DNA from: Sandaracinus amylolyticus
GTDB taxonomy: Bacteria; Myxococcota_A; Polyangia; Polyangiales; Sandaracinaceae
Assembly (NCBI RefSeq): GCF_021631985.1
Contig: NZ_CP070225.1
Location: forward strand, 5,518,001-5,582,000
Length of the DNA: 64,000 nt
Direction of reading: 5' to 3'
The position numbers were made by a program, and so were the translations under genes. Of the stretch, positions 1 to 8,043 are shown one piece after another. The notes under the pieces were generated by a model. It made no database searches. It was not told where the DNA came from and was given only the letters and a program-made list of their open reading frames with translations. Positions within the stretch are counted from its first letter, which is position 1. Every line of letters begins with the position of its first letter.

Positions 1-27
1 CGGACGCGCACGCGCCCGTGTAGAATC

Positions 28-1434
28 GTGGGCGTGGAAGCTCCTCACGACCTCGTCGTCCTGGGGTCTGGTCCAGCGGGTGAGAAGGGAGCGGTACAGG
101 CCGCGTACTTCGGTCATCGCGTCGTCGTGGTCGAGAAGGCGCCCGAGCCGGGGGGCGCGGCGGTCCACACCGGGACGCTCCCCAGCAAGACGCTTCGCGA
201 GACCGCGCTCTATCTCTCGGGGTTCCGCGCGCGCGACCTCTACGGCGTCTCGGTCCGGCTCGACGATCCCCACGCCGCCGTGCCGCGGCTGATCGCGCGC
301 AAGGACGCGATCGCCCGCCAAGAATCGGAGCGCATCCGCCACAACCTCGCGCGCCACGGCGTCGAGCTGGTCCGCGGAGAAGCGCGCTTCGTCGCGCCCC
401 ACACCGTCGAGGTGCGCACGCCCGAGGGCCCGCGGCGGATCGACGGCCGGTTCTTCCTGATCGCGACCGGCTCGTCCCCGCGGAACCCGCCGGACGTGCC
501 GATCCACGAGCCCGACGTCTACGACAGCGACGAGATCCTCGCGCTGAGCCACCTGCCGAAGTCGATGGTCGTGCTCGGCGCGGGCGTGATCGGGTGCGAG
601 TACGCGTGCATGTTCGCCGCGCTCGGCGTGCAGGTCGTGCTGGTCGAGGCGCGCACCCAGTTCCTGCCCTTCCTCGACCACGAGGTCGGGCGGCGGCTCG
701 AGAGCGCGATGCAGCACCTCGGCATCGAGATCCGCAAAGGACACCGGTGGGGCCGGATCCATCGCGCGGCGAACGGGCGGATCCTCTGTGACCTCGCCGA
801 TGGCTCGGTCCTCGAGAGCGAGACCCTGCTCTTCGCCGCAGGTCGCGTGGGGAGCACGGCAGGGCTCGGGCTCGAGCACGTCGGGCTCACCGCCGACGAT
901 CGCGGCGCGCTGAAGGTCGATCGCCACTACCGCACCGCCATGCCGCACGTCTACGCGGCGGGCGACGTGATCGGGTTCCCGGCGCTCGCGTCGACGTCGA
1001 TGGAGCAGGCGCGGGTCGCCGTCTGTCACGCGTTCGGGATCGACTACAAGCAGTCGATCGGGCCCATGCTGCCCTACGGCATCTACACGATCCCCGAGGT
1101 CAGCTGCGTCGGCGAGACCGAGGAGACCTGCCGGGAGCAGGGGATCGACTACGTGGTCGGCCGCGCGCTGTACCGCGAGAACGCGCGCGGACTGATCACC
1201 GGGGACCTCGAGGGCATGACCAAGCTGGTCGTGCACACCAAGACGCGGCGGCTGGTCGGGACCCACGTGATCGGCGAGCGCGCCTCCGAGCTGGTGCACA
1301 TCGGGCAGGCCGTGATGCACCTCGGCGGGACGATCGACACGTTCATCGAGATGGTCTTCAACTACCCGACGCTCTCCGAGTCGTTCAAGTACGCGGCCTA
1401 CAGCGCGCTCGGCGAGCTCGCGAAGCGACGCTGA
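28..1434 (+). CDS. sthA: Soluble (Si-specific) NAD(P)+ transhydrogenase
   Basis: Cytosolic flavoprotein that passes hydride between NADPH and NAD+, balancing the two pools. The 468-residue product has the N-terminal FAD dinucleotide motif GSGPAGEKGA near residue 13, a second Rossmann motif GAGVIGCEYA near residue 186, and an FAD-binding YAAGDVIG segment near residue 310. Where lipoamide dehydrogenases have a CxxxxC redox disulfide, this protein reads GTLPSKTLR, as SthA proteins do, which separates it from Lpd and glutathione reductase. The length matches E. coli SthA. Start is GTG at 28; translation could only be moved downstream at the cost of the FAD motif. It converges on the next gene with a 10-base gap. 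Strong call from motifs; cofactor preference is inferred from family. Confidence 0.9.
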   Translation: MGVEAPHDLVVLGSGPAGEKGAVQAAYFGHRVVVVEKAPEPGGAAVHTGTLPSKTLRETALYLSGFRARDLYGVSVRLDDPHAAVPRLIARKDAIARQESERIRHNLARHGVELVRGEARFVAPHTVEVRTPEGPRRIDGRFFLIATGSSPRNPPDVPIHEPDVYDSDEILALSHLPKSMVVLGAGVIGCEYACMFAALGVQVVLVEARTQFLPFLDHEVGRRLESAMQHLGIEIRKGHRWGRIHRAANGRILCDLADGSVLESETLLFAAGRVGSTAGLGLEHVGLTADDRGALKVDRHYRTAMPHVYAAGDVIGFPALASTSMEQARVAVCHAFGIDYKQSIGPMLPYGIYTIPEVSCVGETEETCREQGIDYVVGRALYRENARGLITGDLEGMTKLVVHTKTRRLVGTHVIGERASELVHIGQAVMHLGGTIDTFIEMVFNYPTLSESFKYAAYSALGELAKRR

Positions 1435-1444
1435 GCGCGAGCGA

Positions 1445-1957
1445 CTAACACTCCGCCGCGATCAGCCGCACCCCGAGCCGGTCGAGCACCGCGCCCACCG
1501 TCCACCCCGCCGGCGCCGATGCCCGGGCACCGGCGAGCGCGGCGTCGAGATCGAGCGACCAACCCGCGTGCTTCGCCTTCCGGGAGCAGAAGTCCCGGAG
1601 CTCCACCGCCCAGAGCCGGTCCGACTCGGCCGCCGTCACCAGCGCGCTCCACTCGGCCGCGTCGAAGACCACGGCGCCCGACTCGCGCTCACTCCGGACC
1701 ACCTCGGGCGACGTCGCGACCGAGACGATCCCGTCGTGACCCGGCACCTCGAGGCGCAGCGTGGCGGGCAGCGGGAGCGACGCGAGCAGGTGGGCAGGAA
1801 GGCTCCGCACCTCCGTCTCCCACACGCGATCCTCGCCCAGCCGCGGGCGCTCGATCCGGAGCAGCTTGGCGGCCCGGCGCGACCGACGGACCCGCGTCGG
1901 CTTCTGCAACTCTGCGGAATCGTGCTGGATCTCGAGCTTGCGTGCGGTGCTGGACAT
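1445..1957 (-). CDS. Hypothetical protein, 170 aa
   Basis: No family recognised. The product opens with a basic stretch (KPTRVRRSRRAAKLLR around residues 19-35), lacks a signal peptide or membrane segment, and has a C-terminal portion of ordinary mixed composition, consistent with a cytosolic soluble protein. ATG start at 1957. It is convergent with sthA and its 5' side faces a strongly folded intergenic region and the 42-bp repeat array, so its leader may be structured. The codon bias (G/C third positions) is in this frame rather than in the overlapping frames, which is the main reason to accept it. Confidence 0.65.
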   Translation of the reverse strand: MSSTARKLEIQHDSAELQKPTRVRRSRRAAKLLRIERPRLGEDRVWETEVRSLPAHLLASLPLPATLRLEVPGHDGIVSVATSPEVVRSERESGAVVFDAAEWSALVTAAESDRLWAVELRDFCSRKAKHAGWSLDLDAALAGARASAPAGWTVGAVLDRLGVRLIAAEC

Positions 1958-2019
1958 GGGGCTCGCCGTCTCCCGACACCCCCGATGACGCCCCGTCGAC
2001 GGGCCGACACCGGTGGTTC

Positions 2020-2110
2020 GTTCAGTGATGAGGCCCTGAACGGAGGCGGGGAGATGGCAGGCCCCGCGCTCCGTTCAGGCCTGCTCCCGACGCGGGAGCC
2101 ACCACTGAAC
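2020..2110. other. Nested inverted repeat upstream of the 1957 gene
   Basis: An 11-bp stem CCTGAACGGAG/CTCCGTTCAGG (2035-2045 with 2069-2079) continues inward through GCGGGG/CCCCGC with one bulge, giving about 17 pairs around a roughly 10-base loop. Outside it, GTTCAGTG(A)TG at 2020 can pair with CACCACTGAAC ending at 2110 with one mismatch. A run of six A residues lies at 2135-2140. The rest of 1958-2172 shows no gene. It could be a leader structure for the minus-strand gene at 1957, a terminator, or a degenerate mobile repeat; the sequence alone does not decide. Confidence 0.5.
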
Positions 2111-2172
2111 TGACGCACAGGACGGGGTCGGGCGAAAAAAGATCGCGGCGCCCCAGCGGAGGGGTCCCAGCC

Positions 2173-2484
2173 GATGGGTCCGACCCATCCGGATCGATTT
2201 CAAAATCGCCGGCGATGGGTCCGACCCATCCCACATCGATTTCAAAATCCGCGGCGATGGGTCCGACCCATCCCACGTCGACTTCAAAATCCCCGGCGAT
2301 GGGTCCGACCCATCCCTGGTCGACTTCAAACTCCATCGGCGATGGGTCCGACCCATCCCACGTCGACTGCAAACTCGCCGGCGATGGGTCCGACCCATCC
2401 CTGGTCGACTGCAAACTCGCCGGCGATGGGTCCGACCCATCCCTGGTCGACTGCAAACTCGCCGGCGATGGGTCCGACCCTTCA
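2173..2484. repeat. 42-bp tandem array, eight palindromic units
   Basis: The interrupted palindrome GATGGGTCCGACCCATC (8-bp arms around one base) recurs at 2173, 2214, 2256, 2298, 2341, 2383, 2425 and 2467, that is, every 41-43 bases; the last copy is degenerate and runs into the stop codon of the 2482 gene. The 24-25 base linkers are related to each other (TCGAnTnCAAAnTC then CCGGC), so this is a minisatellite, not a CRISPR. Its period is near a multiple of three, so several frames stay open across it and encode 14-residue repeats; I regard these as non-coding. It lies between two minus-strand genes. Confidence 0.9.
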
Positions 2485-2970
2485 GTCGCGCCACTTGCCG
2501 TGGCGCGTGAACATCTCGACGAGCGCGGCGTCGTCGTCGATCACCCGGGTCGGGATCGTTCCTCGCGCCGAGCCGCGCACCTCGAACCAGACGTAGCCCT
2601 TCCCGCGCCCGCCCGCGGTGATCGCGTCCCAGCCGAGCTGCGTCTCCTTCGCGCCGTCCGAGACCCCCACGCCCGACTCGTCGATGCGCACCCGCATCCG
2701 CTTCGACGCCGCGCCCTTGTCGCGCCGGGCCCGGAGCAGCGCGCGCACCAGGAGGAAAGGCCGCAGCAGCTGCCACATCCCGAGCACGATCGCGGCCATC
2801 CCGATGCCGCGGGCGGTCAGCTCGGTCGCGCCCTGCGACGTCTGGATGCCGAGCCCGATCAACACCAGCCCGGCGAGCCCGCGCACGATCGGGAGCGCCG
2901 GACGGCGGAAGTACTCGGCGAGCCAGGCGCGGCGGAACTCGTCGTCGGTGAGCTCGAACTCGTAGACCAC
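2482..2970 (-). CDS. YcxB-like membrane protein
   Basis: 162 residues. It begins with a short beta-type lead-in (VYEFELTDDEFRRAWL), has two hydrophobic segments at about residues 26-42 and 52-75, and ends in a soluble domain with repeating strand pattern (VRIDESGVGVSD, then TQLGWDAI, then GYVWFEV) that is characteristic of YcxB-like proteins, an uncharacterised bacterial family with two TM helices and a PH-like C-terminus. Start taken as GTG at 2970; no clear ribosome site is seen. It lies 51 bases downstream of the subtilisin lipoprotein gene on the same strand. Function unknown. Confidence 0.65.
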   Translation of the reverse strand: MVYEFELTDDEFRRAWLAEYFRRPALPIVRGLAGLVLIGLGIQTSQGATELTARGIGMAAIVLGMWQLLRPFLLVRALLRARRDKGAASKRMRVRIDESGVGVSDGAKETQLGWDAITAGGRGKGYVWFEVRGSARGTIPTRVIDDDAALVEMFTRHGKWRD

Positions 2971-3021
2971 GGAGGGAGCCTGCGGGCCGCCGGCGGCACG
3001 AGCCAGCCGGCGGCCTCTCGC

Positions 3022-4938
3022 TCAGCGCGCGCTGGCGACGCGCCCGGCGCGCGGGCGCTCGCGACGCACACGCTGGAGCGCGCGCTCCTCGTTCGCGATC
3101 ACCCCGCCGAAGGGCGCGGCGATCGCGTCGCCGGTGCCCAGCATGATCTCGATGGTGCGCGCCGGGGTCAGCGCGGGGTCGACCGAGATCATCTTCGCCG
3201 CGAGGTTCGCGGCGTTGGGCGAGGCCATCGACGTGCCCGAGAGCGGCACGTGCTCGCCGTTCGGGATCAGCGAATCGACCTCGACGCCGAAGTCGAAGAG
3301 GCGCACGCGATCCGGGCTCGAGTTCGTGAACGTCGCCCAGTTCCCGAAGCGGTCGACCGCGCCCACGACCAGCACGTTCGGCGCCTGGATCGACGCGGGC
3401 ACGTCGCCGTACTCGACGACGTCGCGGTTCGAGTTGCCCGCCGCGATCACGAAGAGCGTCTCGGGGCAGTGCTCGAAGATCCACTGCCAGTTGGCGCGAC
3501 GGCGCGCGTGGATCTCCGCGGCGCGGCGGCGGACCTGCTCGTCGTTCGTGTAGACGCCCGACTCGTGGCCGAGCTCGGCCTCGACGTAGTCCTGCGCGAA
3601 GCCGAGCGACGCGTTCACGACGCGCACGTGGTGGGTGTTGATGAAGCTCGCGATCGCCTCGACGTTCGCGCGCTCCGCCGCGAGCTCGGCGTCGGTCGGG
3701 CCGCGATGACGGTAGACCCGGGTCTCGCCCGCCCACGCGCTGCGGAACACCGCGACGCGCGCCTGGGGAAGGCCCTGCACCAGGATGCCCGCGACGTGCG
3801 TGCCGTGGGCCCACTCGCCGACCGCGTCGAGGTTCGACTCGAGCACCTCGAGGCTCGCGGCGTCGGTCGCGCTGCGCATGAGCGTCAGCACGCGCTGCGC
3901 GGCCTCGGTCGAGGCCATGCCCGCGCGCAGATCCATCACGCCCCGGAGGAACGGCGCGTACTGGGTGATCACCGCGGCGCCGGGGTCGTAGGTCAGGCCG
4001 GTCTGCGCGGCGTCGGGGTCCGCGACCACGCCGTGCACGTCGTCGACGAGCCCGTTGCCGTCGTCGTCCTGGCCGTTCGGCTGCTCGCCGGCGTTCGTGA
4101 AGAGCTGCTGCTCGAACAGGTTGCCCGCGGTGCCGGTGTCCCAGACGCCGACCAGCACGGGCTGCGCGTCGCGGGCGCGGGTGAGATCGACGGTGGAGAA
4201 GCGGTAGTCGCGGTCGGCGGGCCGCGCGTCGTGCGCGGTGCGGACGTTCGTGATCGCCTCGAGGTAGACCGGGCGGTTCGCCACCGCGTCGGCGAGCACG
4301 TGCGAGGTGAAGAGGTAGCTCGCCGCGGTCTCGAGGGTCAGGAGCTGCTGGCGCGTCTGCTCGAGCGACGCGTCGATCTGGGTGCGCTCCTGGTAGAGCT
4401 GGAAGACGACGGTCGACGCGCCGAAGCGGGCGCGCGGCAGCTCGTTCAGCACGGCCTCGACGGCGGCGCGCTGGGCCGCGGGGTCCTCGCCCGCCGAGCG
4501 GCGGGCGATCACCGAGAGCAGCGTGGTCCCGACGTACGCCATGTTGCGGTTGCGGGCCTTGGCGCGGACGAGGCGCACGGTCTGGGCCGCGCCATCGAGA
4601 TCGCCGGCCGCGAAGTCGGCGGCGGCGAGGTAGAGCATCTGCTCGCACACGCGATCGCCGAGCGCGGGCGCGCTCGCAGGATCGCGACGCCACGCCTGGA
4701 AGCCGTCGATCGCGAGCTCGGGATCGGCCTCGCGGATGCGGGAGACCGCGCCGGCGCGGACGCGATCGATCAGCTCTTCGTCGGTGATGCTGGCCCACGG
4801 CGACGCGGGAGCGGCCTCGGGGGCGGGCTCGGCCGTCGCGGTGGTGGGCGCGGGCTCGGTGAGGGTCGTCGGCGTGCTCGACGCGCCGCCACAGCCGGCG
4901 AGCCCGAGCACGAGGAGAAGTCGGAGGGTGCGACGCAT
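3022..4938 (-). CDS. Subtilisin-like (S8) serine protease lipoprotein
   Basis: Predicted secreted, lipid-anchored endopeptidase of 638 residues. The start at 4938 gives MRRTLRLLLVLGLAGCGG, a clean type II signal peptide with the lipobox LAGC; an upstream in-frame extension exists but would bury this signal. A Thr/Pro/Ala-rich linker follows, then a helical region of about 200 residues, then the S8 domain. Catalytic residues are visible: Asp in GVWDTGTAG (about residue 267), His in EWAHGTHVAG (about 377), and Ser in LSGTSMASPNA (about 569). The Asp-His interval is long and contains a DDDGNGLVDD segment that could bind calcium. A broad role in extracellular protein digestion is inferred. Confidence 0.88.
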   Translation of the reverse strand: MRRTLRLLLVLGLAGCGGASSTPTTLTEPAPTTATAEPAPEAAPASPWASITDEELIDRVRAGAVSRIREADPELAIDGFQAWRRDPASAPALGDRVCEQMLYLAAADFAAGDLDGAAQTVRLVRAKARNRNMAYVGTTLLSVIARRSAGEDPAAQRAAVEAVLNELPRARFGASTVVFQLYQERTQIDASLEQTRQQLLTLETAASYLFTSHVLADAVANRPVYLEAITNVRTAHDARPADRDYRFSTVDLTRARDAQPVLVGVWDTGTAGNLFEQQLFTNAGEQPNGQDDDGNGLVDDVHGVVADPDAAQTGLTYDPGAAVITQYAPFLRGVMDLRAGMASTEAAQRVLTLMRSATDAASLEVLESNLDAVGEWAHGTHVAGILVQGLPQARVAVFRSAWAGETRVYRHRGPTDAELAAERANVEAIASFINTHHVRVVNASLGFAQDYVEAELGHESGVYTNDEQVRRRAAEIHARRRANWQWIFEHCPETLFVIAAGNSNRDVVEYGDVPASIQAPNVLVVGAVDRFGNWATFTNSSPDRVRLFDFGVEVDSLIPNGEHVPLSGTSMASPNAANLAAKMISVDPALTPARTIEIMLGTGDAIAAPFGGVIANEERALQRVRRERPRAGRVASAR

Positions 4939-5140
4939 GTCTGCTGCTTCCTCGTTGTGAGTTTCGGGGCGCGCATTGGAGCACGGGACTCCGGCGCGTC
5001 CAAGGCCGCCGCGTCGCTGGCGGTCGACGTCGGGAGCGGGGCATACTCGGCCCGCTTTCGTTTTGAATGAGAGAGGACTTCTGCTCCGTCTGCGTACGAC
5101 ACGGGTGGCGGTGCAGGGTCCCAAGCGCCGGGGAGGCAGG

Positions 5141-6589
5141 ATGAGCTCGATGCGTGGAGCGCTGGCGACGATGGCGATCGCGAGCGCATTGCTCGGAGGC
5201 GTCGCGAACCGCGCCGACGCGCAGTACGTGATGCCGGGCGCGCCACCCCAGTACGGCGCGCTGCAGGTGCGCGGCGCGGTGGCGCCGGATCCGATGGTCG
5301 CGGACGGCGTGGCGGGCGGGCCGGTCTCGCTCTCGGGCGCGAACTCGAGCTGCCGCGGCTACGCGCAGGGCGCGCCGAACCACGTGATCATGGCGCAGAC
5401 GGGCCTGCGCTTCCTCGCGATCATGGTGAATTCGTCGTTCGACTCGACGCTGATGGTGCAGACGCCCGACGGGCAGGTGTACTGCAACGACGACACCGAC
5501 GGCCTGTTGCCGCGCGTGGAGATCAGCTCGCCGCCGGGCGCGATCCGGGTGTGGGTCGGCGCGTACTCGTCGAGCGGCGGCGGGCCGTACCGGCTCGGGC
5601 TCTCGAACACGCCGGGCATCCGCGCCCAGCAGCTCGGACCGCCGGGCAGCGGCGGAGGGGTGGTGGTCACGCCGCCCCCCGGGCGCCCGCCGGTGGTCGG
5701 CGGGATCACGCCGGGCGCGCCGCCGCTCTACGGCAACACCGGCGTGCGCCAGGGCTTCCAGCCCGACCCGGTCGTGATGACCGGCTCGGCGGGCGGTCCG
5801 CTCGACGCGAGCATGATCGACAGCAGCTGCCGTGGCTGGATCACGCCGCAGCCGAGCCACGTGATCGTGGCGCAGTCGGGCTTCCCGAACCTGCGCATGC
5901 TGGTCTCCGCGGGGCACGACACGACGCTGGTCGTGCAGTACCCGGACGGGCGCATCGCCTGCAACGACGACGGCGCGGGCTCGCTGAACCCGCTGCTCGA
6001 GGGGCCGACCGGGCCGGGGCCGATCCGGGTGTGGGTCGGCAGCTACTCGAGCGGTCGCGCCGGGCCGTACACGTTCGGCGTCACCGAGTACCCGCACATC
6101 CAGCCGGGGCACCTGGTCGGCGGTGGTGGTGGTGGGGTCGTGGTGACGCCGCCCCCGCAGCCTCCGCCCCAGCCGCCGCGCGGTGAGGTCACGATGGTGG
6201 ACCTGCAGCCGCGCATCCCGGTGACGCTCTTCGGGCCGGGGATGTCGGCGGCGACGTTCGCGGTGTGGAGCCCGCGTGGTGGGCCGCGCATCGAGATCAT
6301 GGTGACGCCGTCGGGGCCCTCGCTGAGCGTCTCGGCGCGGGTCGGGGGCAACGAGATCGCGCTGGGCACGGTGCCCCAGGAGATCGCGCGCGACGCGGTG
6401 GTCACGGTGACGCAGCAGCCGAACTCGACGCTGCTGGTGCGCGCGGAGCGTCCGCCGGACTCGCGTCGCTCCGATCCCGGCGCGCAGATGCTGCTCTCGG
6501 TGCGCTGGGATGCGCGCGCGGCGGTGCCGACGCTGGTCGACCAGTGGAGCGGGACGTTCGGCGATCGCGCGCCGCGCTGGGCGCGCTGA
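5141..6589 (+). CDS. Secreted protein with two pre-peptidase-like repeats
   Basis: 482 residues with an N-terminal signal peptide ending near ANRADAQ. Two homologous beta-rich units (about residues 36-165 and 205-335) share the landmarks PDP..(A)GGPV/L, SSCRG, HVI(M/V)AQ(S/T)G, a QTPDG/QYPDG turn, CNDD, and PGPIRVWVG.YSS, resembling the bacterial pre-peptidase C-terminal (PPC) fold found in exported proteins. Gly/Pro-rich linkers separate them, and a third distinct C-terminal domain follows. ATG at 5141 is preceded by GGGAGG at good spacing. It is divergent from the subtilisin gene with about 200 bases between. Function unknown; likely an extracellular binding or chaperone-like module. Confidence 0.75.
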   Translation: MSSMRGALATMAIASALLGGVANRADAQYVMPGAPPQYGALQVRGAVAPDPMVADGVAGGPVSLSGANSSCRGYAQGAPNHVIMAQTGLRFLAIMVNSSFDSTLMVQTPDGQVYCNDDTDGLLPRVEISSPPGAIRVWVGAYSSSGGGPYRLGLSNTPGIRAQQLGPPGSGGGVVVTPPPGRPPVVGGITPGAPPLYGNTGVRQGFQPDPVVMTGSAGGPLDASMIDSSCRGWITPQPSHVIVAQSGFPNLRMLVSAGHDTTLVVQYPDGRIACNDDGAGSLNPLLEGPTGPGPIRVWVGSYSSGRAGPYTFGVTEYPHIQPGHLVGGGGGGVVVTPPPQPPPQPPRGEVTMVDLQPRIPVTLFGPGMSAATFAVWSPRGGPRIEIMVTPSGPSLSVSARVGGNEIALGTVPQEIARDAVVTVTQQPNSTLLVRAERPPDSRRSDPGAQMLLSVRWDARAAVPTLVDQWSGTFGDRAPRWAR

Positions 6590-6690
6590 CGCCGCTCCAG
6601 CCCCGAGATCGGCTCGCCAGCTCCGGGCCCTCCGCCGGCGAGCACTCCAGTCGAGTCGGGGCCTATGACAGGTCGGGTGAGGACGGCGTG

Positions 6691-8043
6691 GTGAGCGATG
6701 CGGACGAGGGCGCCGGGCCCTCGGGGTCGTGGCTCTTCCACGCCGCGCTGATCGCGGGGGTGCTGCCGGTCCTGGGGGTGCCCATCGTGGCGCTCGCGAC
6801 CGCGGCGGCGTGGCGCTCGTCGCGCGGCGGGGACGCGCGGGAGCGGCGCTGGGCGAAGCGACTGAGCGGGCTCCTCGCGCTCGACGTGGTCGCGGCGCTG
6901 GTCGTGCTCGCGACCTCGCTCGGGATGCTCCCCGCGCCCGAGCAGGTGCTCGCGCCGAGCGACGGGCCGCGCATCGGGGTCGCGGTCGACGACGCCTACT
7001 CGGGCGAAGGGCTGCGGGTCGCGGAGGTGCTCGAGGGCTCGCCCGCGGACGGCGCGGGGATCGTCGGGGGCGACGTGCTGCTGCGCGCGGACGGCGCGCC
7101 GGTGGAGTCGCTCGAGGGGCTGCGCAGCGCGCTCGGCGCGGGCGATGGGACCGTCGCGATCGAGCTGCGTCGCGGCGACGCGATCGAGCGCGTCGAGGTG
7201 GTACCGGTGCACGGCGCGCTCGGTGCGCGCGAGCGATGTGGCGAGGTGCGCGCGGCCGATCTCGTGCCCGGGCTCGGGACGCTGGTGTCGTACGGCGTGG
7301 TGCTGATCGGCGCGCTCGTGCTCGCGTGGCTCGGATGGAAGCGCGGAGTGCGCGGAGGCGCGCGCACCGTCGTGCCGTTCGCGCTGATCCCGCCGCTCGG
7401 TGCGCTGGTGGGGACCGGGATCGCGATGCTCGCGTGCCGCTCCGGCGGCGAGGCGCTGGTGCTGGAGATCGCGCTCCTCGGGTCGGAGATCGTGCTCGTC
7501 GCGATGGCGGCGGGCGCGGTGTGGCTCGCGTCGCGCGGATGGGAGGGCGCGACGCCGACGCTCGATGGCGATCCTCCGATGCCGGTGCCGCGCGTCGTCG
7601 CGCTCGGCGTGATGTACGTCGCGACGTGGGTGCCGCGGGTGCTGGTGCTCGCGATGCCGCTCTTCGCGGCGGCGCGCACGCTCGGGGTCGAAGGCGGATC
7701 GGAGGCGCTCGGCGAGGTGCTGGGTGGAGATCGCGCGCCGATCGCGCTCTTGATGACGTTCGTCGCGGGCGCGCTGCTCGCACCGCTCGGCGAGGAGCTG
7801 CTCTTCCGCGGTCTCCTCGTGCCGTGGCTCGCGCGCGTGGTCACGCCGTGGAGCGCGATCGTGATCTCGGCGCTGCTCTTCGGCGCGCTGCACGATGCGC
7901 ACGGGATGGCGCGCATCGGGCCGATGACGATCGGGCTGGTGCTCGGATGGGCGCGGCTGCGCTCGGGCACGCTGATCGCGCCGATCGCGATCCACGCGAT
8001 CGTGAATTCGATCGCGCTGACGATCGGCTGGCTGACGAGCTAG
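6691..8043 (+). CDS. PDZ-containing CPBP family intramembrane protease
   Basis: 450 residues from GTG at 6691. Order: one or two TM helices (about 14-40 and 60-82), a PDZ-like domain (about 92-172: IGVAVDDAY, GSPADGAG, GGDVLLRADG), then a multi-spanning CPBP/Abi domain. The three CPBP signature motifs are present: EELLFRG near residue 368 (catalytic Glu pair and Arg), FGALHDAHG (His), and HAIVNS near the C-terminus. CPBP proteases cleave substrates in the membrane (CAAX processing, bacteriocin immunity or stress signalling); fusion to a PDZ domain suggests substrate selection by C-termini or site-2-like control. The physiological substrate is unknown. It is convergent, end to end, with the following di-heme gene. 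Confidence 0.85.
   Translation: MSDADEGAGPSGSWLFHAALIAGVLPVLGVPIVALATAAAWRSSRGGDARERRWAKRLSGLLALDVVAALVVLATSLGMLPAPEQVLAPSDGPRIGVAVDDAYSGEGLRVAEVLEGSPADGAGIVGGDVLLRADGAPVESLEGLRSALGAGDGTVAIELRRGDAIERVEVVPVHGALGARERCGEVRAADLVPGLGTLVSYGVVLIGALVLAWLGWKRGVRGGARTVVPFALIPPLGALVGTGIAMLACRSGGEALVLEIALLGSEIVLVAMAAGAVWLASRGWEGATPTLDGDPPMPVPRVVALGVMYVATWVPRVLVLAMPLFAAARTLGVEGGSEALGEVLGGDRAPIALLMTFVAGALLAPLGEELLFRGLLVPWLARVVTPWSAIVISALLFGALHDAHGMARIGPMTIGLVLGWARLRSGTLIAPIAIHAIVNSIALTIGWLTS

Noticed and set aside
28-1434. Dihydrolipoamide dehydrogenase with lost disulfide
   Set aside because: The GTLPSK form without CxxxxC is normal for SthA and all other features match it.
2173-2484. CRISPR array
   Set aside because: Repeats are regular but the spacers are all related to each other, and no cas genes are present.
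2075-7783. A 1902-residue minus-strand reading frame
   Set aside because: It is Arg/Ala-rich and runs antisense to or out of frame with five genes that have clear domains; typical of high G+C shadow frames.
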